This document shows positions 54,760 through 61,670 of a DNA stretch of 64,000 bases, piece after piece (the stretch's first letter is position 1; each line of letters opens with the position of its first letter). The stretch is from Terriglobus saanensis SP1PR4 (lineage in GTDB: Bacteria > Acidobacteriota > Terriglobia > Terriglobales > Acidobacteriaceae): contig NC_014963.1 in assembly GCF_000179915.2 (NCBI RefSeq), forward strand, positions 1,426,001-1,490,000, read 5' to 3'. Below the pieces are notes generated by a model. The model saw only the letters and a program-made list of their open reading frames with translations. It had not been told where the DNA came from and ran no database searches. Both the position numbers and the translations under genes were made by a program.

Positions 54760-55993
54760 TCGACGCATCAAAGTGCTCTCGTTGGTTCCTGACCTCGGCC
54801 TCGGCGGAGGCGAAAACCGCGTGCTCAATCTTGCGAGAACGATTGATCGCAGCAAATTCGATCTGACCGTTGGGACCTTCTTCTCACGCGATCCAATCGC
54901 GGAAGCCAAGTGGGGAAGCCTGCATCCCGAGTTTGAGAGTGCGGGCATCGACGTGGTCGATCTGAGGCTGACGCGACCGAAGAAGCGGTTCCAGTCGCGC
55001 CCTCTCCAGGTGGTCAGTACGTTGATCGCTCTGGTGCGCGCGGCGGTTCACCTGCGTCGCTTCATTCGTGAACGAGAGATCGATGTCGTGGACGCTCACA
55101 TGGATGGATCGCTTCTGATCGCGGTCGCGGCTGCGGTCTCTGCACGTGTACCGGTCGTGGTTACGCTTTATCACGTGCAGACCATCCCTCCGAAGCCCCT
55201 GCTCCAGCCCTTTAGGATTCTGTGCCTGCACTTGATCGCTGCGTTGATCACGGATTCACAGGCCCGCGTCCATGACTTCGAAGCGGTAATGCCACGGGTG
55301 CATGCGCCGATCTTCTACATCCCGAATGGTGTTCGCCTGGAACCGCCCAAGAAGACGCGGGAGGAGGTCCTCGCGTTCTTTGACATTCCGTCGAACGCCA
55401 ACACGATCATCGGACAAGTCAGCGGGCTTTCACCCTTCAAAGGGCACCGATTTTTAATTGAGGCCGCCGTCCAGGTGGTGGCCGAAAACGAGAAGATGTA
55501 CATCCTTTGCGCAGGGTTTTCGCGTGGATTTGATGCTCATATTGATGAACTCTGGATACAGGCTAAGGACCTTGGCATTGCCGACCGCGTGCGCATCGCA
55601 TCTTATCCCGGAAGCATCGCGGACGTCTGGCAGATCATCGACGTGCATGTCCATGCGTCCACCTTCGACTCCCTGCCCAACGCAATCATCGAAAGCATGT
55701 CCCTCGGCAAGCCGGCAGTAGTGACGTCGGTCGGAGGCATTCCTGACGTGGTGGAGAACGGAAAGACCGGCATCGTCGTTCCGCCAGGAGATGCGGCTGC
55801 ATTGGCCGAAGCCCTGCTTTGTCTACTCAACGACCCGGAGTTCGCTACGTGTCTCGGCCATGCAGCCTCTCTTCGTTACTTTGAAACCCTCACGCCGGAG
55901 TGCTGCACGCGCGCCGTGGAACGTTGCTTTCTGGAGATCACTTCGACGCCTGCCGAGAAGAAGGCGGCGTTGTTCCGTGAGCCAATCACATGA
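54752..55993 (+). CDS. GT4-family glycosyltransferase
   Basis: 413 residues from the ATG at 54752, overlapping the upstream stop by 8 bases. GT-B fold: N-terminal LVPDLGLGGGENRVLNLART; acceptor domain; the C-terminal donor domain has GQVSGLSPFKGHRFLIEA, then DVHVHASTFDSLPNAIIESM and SLGKPAVVTSVGGIPDVVEN, the EX7E motif region of family 4. It uses a nucleotide-activated sugar or cyclitol and retains anomeric configuration. With the flippase at the other end of the cluster it supports a glycan or glycolipid product. Confidence 0.93.
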   Translation: MHDRRIKVLSLVPDLGLGGGENRVLNLARTIDRSKFDLTVGTFFSRDPIAEAKWGSLHPEFESAGIDVVDLRLTRPKKRFQSRPLQVVSTLIALVRAAVHLRRFIREREIDVVDAHMDGSLLIAVAAAVSARVPVVVTLYHVQTIPPKPLLQPFRILCLHLIAALITDSQARVHDFEAVMPRVHAPIFYIPNGVRLEPPKKTREEVLAFFDIPSNANTIIGQVSGLSPFKGHRFLIEAAVQVVAENEKMYILCAGFSRGFDAHIDELWIQAKDLGIADRVRIASYPGSIADVWQIIDVHVHASTFDSLPNAIIESMSLGKPAVVTSVGGIPDVVENGKTGIVVPPGDAAALAEALLCLLNDPEFATCLGHAASLRYFETLTPECCTRAVERCFLEITSTPAEKKAALFREPIT

Positions 55994-56934
55994 GCTCCGT
56001 GCAGGAGCAAAGCCGAGACATGGTGCTGGTTACCGGAGCTGCGGGCTTCATCGGACGTCATGTCGCGCATGCGCTCACCGAAGCAGGATTCGGCGTGCGG
56101 AAGCTTCTCGAACCGGCCAGTGGTTCGAACGAGGCTCTAAACGCGCTCTCATCCGATGAAGCATACGGCGACATCTGTGATCGTGCACTGCTCGCGCGAC
56201 TCGCCTCGGGAGTAGACATCGTCGTGCATCTCGCGGGGTCTCCCTCGGTGTCCGAATCGTTCGAGAACGCGGCAGAGTGCGCGCGCGTTCATCTCCAGGG
56301 AACGATCTGTGTTCTGGACGCTTGCCGCAAAGCAGGCGTGAGGCGACTGATCTATATGTCCTCTGCCGAGGTGTATGGCAGACCGGAGACAGACTACGTC
56401 GCTGAAACGCATGCCTTGAACGCACGCTCTCCTTACGCCGCGGCAAAGATCGGGGCGGAGGCCATGATGAGCGCATATAGCTCAGCCTTCGCGATGGATG
56501 TGATCATCGTGCGGCCCTTCTCCGTCTACGGACCCGGAGCCTCTCCCCATGCGTTGCTTTGCGAGGCGCTTGCGACTACTGCGCGCGGGGAAGAGGTGAA
56601 GGTCCGCAATCTACGGCCTGTGCGAGATTACATCTTCGTCAGTGATGTGGCCGATGCTGTCGTCAAAGCATGCTCGATCGAACCGGCGGCCCACTTGTTG
56701 GTCTTCAATCTCGGCACCATGCGGGGCACGAGCGTCGCCGATCTCTGCAGACTCGTGCTTGCAGCATTCGATCGTCCGGGACAGGCCATAGAAGAGGGCG
56801 AGCAAAGACCGGGAGCCAGCGAGATCTACCGCCTCGTCTCCGATAACAGGTGTGCCCAGGAAGGACTGGGCTGGACACCTCGGACGTCTTTAGAGCAAGG
56901 TATCCATCAAATGGCCGAGGTATACAAGCGATGA
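55990..56934 (+). CDS. NAD-dependent epimerase/dehydratase (extended SDR)
   Basis: 314 residues, with ATGA overlap with the GT gene. Extended-SDR marks: VLVTGAAGFIGRHVAHALTE; VVHLAGSPSVSES; SSAEVYGRPETDYV; catalytic Tyr/Lys in SPYAAAKIGAEAMM; and RPFSVYGPGASPH. Substrates in this family are nucleotide sugars (UDP-glucose 4-epimerase and dTDP-dehydratase relatives). It may set stereochemistry on the activated sugar used by the adjacent transferase. Confidence 0.92.
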   Translation: MSSVQEQSRDMVLVTGAAGFIGRHVAHALTEAGFGVRKLLEPASGSNEALNALSSDEAYGDICDRALLARLASGVDIVVHLAGSPSVSESFENAAECARVHLQGTICVLDACRKAGVRRLIYMSSAEVYGRPETDYVAETHALNARSPYAAAKIGAEAMMSAYSSAFAMDVIIVRPFSVYGPGASPHALLCEALATTARGEEVKVRNLRPVRDYIFVSDVADAVVKACSIEPAAHLLVFNLGTMRGTSVADLCRLVLAAFDRPGQAIEEGEQRPGASEIYRLVSDNRCAQEGLGWTPRTSLEQGIHQMAEVYKR

Positions 56935-57920
56935 GATATCTGATCACTGGAGCACAGGGATTCGTTGGGCGCTATCTCACGGCAGCAATCCTGGAGCGCG
57001 ATGCACAGGCGCAAGTTCTCGGGCTGGGGCGCTCTCCCCGACTCGATGGCTGCTTCTCCCACGCGCTCTCTGGAGGTGCGCTGGCGAAGTTGCCACAGGA
57101 GATGGATCGGTCGCTCGATCCTCGCTTCTGCTACAGGCAGATAAGCATCCTCGACCAAGATAAGATCTTCGCGGCGCTGGAGGAGTTCAGGCCGGATGTC
57201 ATCTTTCATCTCGCATCAGGTCTGCGCAACGATCCACCTGCCGATCTGATTTCGAACAACATCGAGGGTACAGCCGCCTTGATGTCTGCAGTGGAAGCGA
57301 TCCCAGGAGCAAAGCCCAAGGTGGTACTCGGATCCACCGGGGGAGTTTACGGAAGGATTGATCCCGGCAGCTTTCCCTTGAGCGAATCGTGTCTCTGCGA
57401 TCCGGCCGATATGTATGCGATCACCAAGCTCGCCGCGGAACAGATGGCTCGGTTGTCCGGACGATCGAGTGGGATGCCGGTTGTCGTCGGACGCATCTTC
57501 AACATCGTGGGAGCGGGACAGAGCGAGCGACATGTGTGTGGGAATTTCGCGGCTCGCTTGCTGGCGTTGAAGGCCTCCGGCGGAACTCGACTGGAGGTGG
57601 GGGATGTTGCGGCCACCCGGGATTTTGTGGATGCTCGAGATGTTGCTTCCGCCCTCATCGTCCTCGCTGAGCTTGGGGTTGCCGATCACGTGTACAACAT
57701 CGCTTCGGGCGTGGAGACCTCGGTTGGTGAGGTTTTGCAGAAGCTGATTCGCGTGGTTGGGTTTCAGGGCGAATGGAGTTCTTCGGCGGGGAGCACTGGG
57801 ACGGATAGGGTTCCAAGGCATTGGGCGAAGATGACGAAACTGGAGGAACTAGGATTCGTTCCGCGGCACTCCCTTGATGCGAGTCTGACGGATTTAGTGC
57901 GGTATTACCAGATGCGTTAG
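56931..57920 (+). CDS. NAD-dependent epimerase/dehydratase, GDP-mannose 4,6-dehydratase-like
   Basis: 329 residues from the ATG at 56931 (ATGA overlap with the preceding gene). Extended SDR with ITGAQGFVGRYLTAAIL; FHLASGLRNDPPAD; GSTGGVYGRIDPG; active Tyr/Lys in DMYAITKLAAEQMA; and a late RDFVDARDVASAL. It is related to GDP-mannose dehydratase/reductase (Rmd) proteins that make GDP-deoxysugars. It differs clearly in sequence from the SDR just before it, so this is not a recent duplication. Last gene of the rightward arm; the kinase gene begins 49 bases later. Confidence 0.92.
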   Translation: MRYLITGAQGFVGRYLTAAILERDAQAQVLGLGRSPRLDGCFSHALSGGALAKLPQEMDRSLDPRFCYRQISILDQDKIFAALEEFRPDVIFHLASGLRNDPPADLISNNIEGTAALMSAVEAIPGAKPKVVLGSTGGVYGRIDPGSFPLSESCLCDPADMYAITKLAAEQMARLSGRSSGMPVVVGRIFNIVGAGQSERHVCGNFAARLLALKASGGTRLEVGDVAATRDFVDARDVASALIVLAELGVADHVYNIASGVETSVGEVLQKLIRVVGFQGEWSSSAGSTGTDRVPRHWAKMTKLEELGFVPRHSLDASLTDLVRYYQMR

Positions 57921-57968
57921 TCGATAGGCTGGCGCAATCAGGTCGCTTACAGGCAGACTTGACTTGGC

Positions 57969-60920
57969 ATGATCGTCTTTCGGAACCTCACGACACTTTG
58001 GTTGGTATGGACACTGCTTGTTTTCGCGCAGTGCCTGCGCGCGGCCCAATCGCCTATGCAAAGTGGGCCTCAGTTCACACGCGACCTCTGGCGGGTGTCG
58101 GACGGGTTGCCGGAAGACACGGTGCAGGCGCTTGCTGTGGCGAAGGACGGCGTTCTGTGGCTCGGGTCGACGGGGGGATTGGTCCGGTTCGATGGATTTC
58201 ATATGCAGGCCTATGGTGCTGGCCAGTCTGCTCCTTTGCCCGTGAATAGTATCTTCTGCCTGGTTGCCGATGGTGATGGCGATCTCTGGGCCGGAACGGA
58301 AGGTGGCGGTCTGCTGCGCATTCGCAGCAACGCTTTGAAGAGTTACTCCGTGGAGGAAGGGCTCACCGACGGCTTTGTTCGCAGTATTTTGCTGGACAGT
58401 CAGAAGCGCCTTTGGGTTGGAACGGATGACGGTCTCTTCAGAATGAATGACGGACGTTTGCAGCGCGTAGATCGAAGCAACGGCATTCCGGCTGTGGCCG
58501 TGCATGTCATCGCAGAAGATCGTGAGCACCGTATCTGGGTCGGCGGATCTCGTCTCATGGCGATCAATCCCGACGGGACGGCAAAGCAGTATGAACTTCC
58601 CGGAGCGTATAGCGAGAACCGCGTCAAGACGATCGTTGAGGATCACAATGGAACGATCTGGGTAGGCACCGTCGGCGGTTTGCAGCAGCTGGAAAATGGG
58701 CAGTTCCATACGGTGCATGGCATTCATGCTACGGTGCGCAGTCTATTACAGGCGAGCGATGGCACGCTATGGATCGGCACCATTGGACGGGGCCTGTGGA
58801 GTTTTAGTAATGGGCGTTTGAGTCAGCCGCTGTCTCAGGGACTACTCCCAAGTAATACGATTCTCAGTCTTCTGGAGGATCCGCAGAAGCAGATCTGGGT
58901 AGGGACGCAAGCGGGGCTTGCCCGTCTCCAGCAATCGCCTGTTCACCTGATTCCTCTAGCTGAGGGAAGCGATCCCGACTTCGAGACGATCTCCGGTGAC
59001 GCACGGGGAAATCTGTGGGTTGCTGCACAGAGCTTGTATCTCATTCATGACAGCGTGGCCAACCGGACTCACTACAACGAAGTGGGAAGTGCCAAAATTC
59101 GTAATGTCTTCCGAGCTCGCGACGGTGCACTCTGGCTTGGGACCGACGGAGAAGGTGCGTTTCGTCTTGGAGAGAACAAAGTGAACCATTACTCCGCTCC
59201 CAAAGATCTGACGAATAACTTCATCCGCGGCTTCCTCGAAACGCGTAGCGGAGAAATCTGGCTGGCGACGGACGAAGGCATCAACCGTGTGAAGGACGAA
59301 AAAGTACAGAAGCTGGGCGCAGCGGACGGCCTGGCTTATTTTAGTACGCGATGTTTGATGGAGGACCGGCACGGCCAGGTATGGATCGGCACAGAGCGTG
59401 GGCTCAGCATGTGGCGGGCGGGGCGATTCCAGCAAAACGCTGCAACTCGCGCCCTCGCGCAGGAAAAAACCTGGTCTATCCTCGAAGACCGTAAAGGGAC
59501 CTTGTGGTTCGCGACACGCGACCATGGCCTATTTCGTGTGCGTGGAGATGTGGTTGAGCAGTTCACCATGGGCCAGGGGCTGCCGACGAATAGCTTCTAC
59601 CAGATTCTGCAGGATAAGCGTGGTGTGTTCTGGATGACGGGACCGAATATCATCGCCTCGGCGACGGAATTGGAGATGGAGCGAAGTGTTCCTCCGTCCG
59701 ATCATCCCCTGGGCGTCACAGTTTTGCGCATGCCCTACGGTGCGGAGAACGCACAGATGTATGGTGGCCGACAGCCCTCGGGTTATGTTGCTCCGGATAA
59801 CAGCGTCTGGTTTCCAACGAACCGCGGGGCTGCGCATATCGTCTCCATGCCACAGACCTCGACACCTGGTCCGCAGGCTGCTCTCGAGCAGATCGTTGCA
59901 GACGGCAATCGCATCGCGGTCGCAGACGAGGCCCACTTGCCAGCGCGTGTAAGCCGCCTTGGCTTTGGCTTTTCAGCGATCTTTCTGCGCTCACAACAAG
60001 AGGTCCGCTTCCGCTATAAGCTGGAGAACTTCGACCACGAATGGAATCTCGCCGGATCCACGCGCTCCGCGCTCTATACGAATCTTCCAGCGGGGAGATA
60101 TCGCTTTCGTTTGGTCGCATTCGACGTGGCACAACCGGACAAGACGAGTGAAGTCAGCATCCTTGTAGTGAAGGCACCTTTCTTCTACCAGACGTGGTGG
60201 TTCTATACGCTCTGCGCGCTCTTGCTTGCTGCTGCGGGATGGACGATCTATCAGATTCGGATCGCGCAAATCCGCACACGATTTGCTGCAGTGCTGGAGG
60301 AGCGTAATCGCCTTGCACGCGAGATGCACGACACGGTGATCCAGGGGTGCACTGGGATCTCCGCACTACTGGAAGCCATCGCGATCACTCCCGAAACGAA
60401 TCAGACAGCGCAGAAAAAGTTATTGGATGTCGCTCGTGACCAGGCCCGCCGCACCATTGATGACGCACGGGATGCGGTATGGGACCTCCGTCACGAACGC
60501 GAGGCGGAGATTGATCTGGTGGCCGCGATTCAGACGGTGGCCCAACAAACGATGCGCGAGTCTGGCAACACCGTGACGGTGACCGGCGATTCGAAACAAG
60601 TCGAAGTACCCGCGTCGATCTCGCACGAAGTTCTCATGACCGTGCGCGAGGCGGTCTATAACTCCGTCCAGCATAGTGGCGCGCGCGCCGTCGAGATTAC
60701 TATTTGCAGCTCCGCAGAGAGCTCCGTGATCGCCATCGTCGATCAGGGCTCCGGATTTATCGATTTGGCGCAGGAGGGACACTATGGCATCCTCGGAATG
60801 CGCGAACGGATGCGGCGAGCAGGCGGCGAGTTCGATCTGGTAAGTGTGCCGGGCGAGGGCACACGTATCACGTTGTCGCTCAAACGTTCTGTCAGACCGC
60901 AGCGCAGAAAGCAGGATTGA
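57969..60920 (+). CDS. Large sensor histidine kinase with periplasmic propeller, cluster-linked
   Basis: 983 residues. Signal peptide MIVFRNLTTLWLVWTLLVFA. About 14 Reg_prop blades (GVLWLGSTGGLVRFDGFHM, GDLWAGTEGGGLLRI, GTIWVGTVGGLQQLENGQF) form two periplasmic propellers to about residue 640. A Y_Y_Y domain (RYKLENFDHEWNLAGSTRS) and one membrane helix (about 740-765) follow. HisKA_3: AREMHDTVIQGCTG with His787; HATPase with DQGSGFIDLAQEGHYGILGM. Same architecture as the kinase at 33048-36137. It lies between the cyclitol cluster and a GH35 gene, so it probably senses a carbohydrate that induces one of them. Confidence 0.94.
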   Translation: MIVFRNLTTLWLVWTLLVFAQCLRAAQSPMQSGPQFTRDLWRVSDGLPEDTVQALAVAKDGVLWLGSTGGLVRFDGFHMQAYGAGQSAPLPVNSIFCLVADGDGDLWAGTEGGGLLRIRSNALKSYSVEEGLTDGFVRSILLDSQKRLWVGTDDGLFRMNDGRLQRVDRSNGIPAVAVHVIAEDREHRIWVGGSRLMAINPDGTAKQYELPGAYSENRVKTIVEDHNGTIWVGTVGGLQQLENGQFHTVHGIHATVRSLLQASDGTLWIGTIGRGLWSFSNGRLSQPLSQGLLPSNTILSLLEDPQKQIWVGTQAGLARLQQSPVHLIPLAEGSDPDFETISGDARGNLWVAAQSLYLIHDSVANRTHYNEVGSAKIRNVFRARDGALWLGTDGEGAFRLGENKVNHYSAPKDLTNNFIRGFLETRSGEIWLATDEGINRVKDEKVQKLGAADGLAYFSTRCLMEDRHGQVWIGTERGLSMWRAGRFQQNAATRALAQEKTWSILEDRKGTLWFATRDHGLFRVRGDVVEQFTMGQGLPTNSFYQILQDKRGVFWMTGPNIIASATELEMERSVPPSDHPLGVTVLRMPYGAENAQMYGGRQPSGYVAPDNSVWFPTNRGAAHIVSMPQTSTPGPQAALEQIVADGNRIAVADEAHLPARVSRLGFGFSAIFLRSQQEVRFRYKLENFDHEWNLAGSTRSALYTNLPAGRYRFRLVAFDVAQPDKTSEVSILVVKAPFFYQTWWFYTLCALLLAAAGWTIYQIRIAQIRTRFAAVLEERNRLAREMHDTVIQGCTGISALLEAIAITPETNQTAQKKLLDVARDQARRTIDDARDAVWDLRHEREAEIDLVAAIQTVAQQTMRESGNTVTVTGDSKQVEVPASISHEVLMTVREAVYNSVQHSGARAVEITICSSAESSVIAIVDQGSGFIDLAQEGHYGILGMRERMRRAGGEFDLVSVPGEGTRITLSLKRSVRPQRRKQD

Positions 60921-60923
60921 GGC

Positions 60924-61556
60924 GTGGAGAAGGAAGCGAAAGCAATCCGTGTCCTGATTGTGGATGATCATCCGATCATGCGCGTCGGCATTGCTGCCAT
61001 CATCAACGCGCAGGGAAATATGCAAGTGGTGGGTGAGGCTGGGACCGCCAGCGAAGCGATTCGTCTCCACGCAAAGCTATTGCCTGACATTACGCTCATG
61101 GATCTCCGTTTGCCCGATGGCAATGGTGCCGAGGCCATTCGCGTGATCTGCGCCGCATCGCCTTCCGCACGCATCATTGTGCTGACAACGTACGAAGGGG
61201 ATGAAGACATCCATCAGGCTATGGAGGCGGGCGCACGAGGCTATCTCATCAAGGGTATGCCGCATGATGCTTTGATTCGCGCGATGCATCGCGTGCACAC
61301 AGGACACCGCTTTCTCCCGCAGGTAATCTCCGAAGCGCTCTCTTCTCGCGTCCCTGGATCGAACCTCAGCCAGCGCGAGCAGGAGGTGCTGCAGCTTCTT
61401 TTCGCAGGCAAGAGCAATCGTGAGATCGCCGAGGAGTTGCAGATCAAGGAGACCACGGTGAAGACCCATGTGAGCGTGATTCTGATGCGCTTGAATGTAG
61501 AAGACCGGACACAGGCCGTGGTGGAAGGTCTGAAGCGTGGCTTAGTGCATTTATAG
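60924..61556 (+). CDS. NarL/FixJ-family response regulator
   Basis: 210 residues from a GTG at 60924, four bases after the kinase stop. Receiver domain: IRVLIVDDHPIMRVGIAAII, phospho-acceptor Asp60 in LMDLRLPDGNG, TTYEGDEDIHQAMEAGARGY. LuxR HTH: LSQREQEVLQLLFAGKSNRE and IAEELQIKETTVKTHVSVIL. Partner of the kinase immediately upstream and a close relative of the regulator at 32255-32929. Likely targets: the GH35 gene downstream or the biosynthetic operon upstream. Confidence 0.95.
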   Translation: MEKEAKAIRVLIVDDHPIMRVGIAAIINAQGNMQVVGEAGTASEAIRLHAKLLPDITLMDLRLPDGNGAEAIRVICAASPSARIIVLTTYEGDEDIHQAMEAGARGYLIKGMPHDALIRAMHRVHTGHRFLPQVISEALSSRVPGSNLSQREQEVLQLLFAGKSNREIAEELQIKETTVKTHVSVILMRLNVEDRTQAVVEGLKRGLVHL

Positions 61557-61670
61557 ACCGCTCCTCCTTTCGTCGGATTCGTTCCGTACTCTTCTCTCCT
61601 TATAGTTTCGTGTGCGCTTCCTTCCGCTGGAACAGCGTTTTGAAATTCACGATGCGGCATGAGGATCCGA

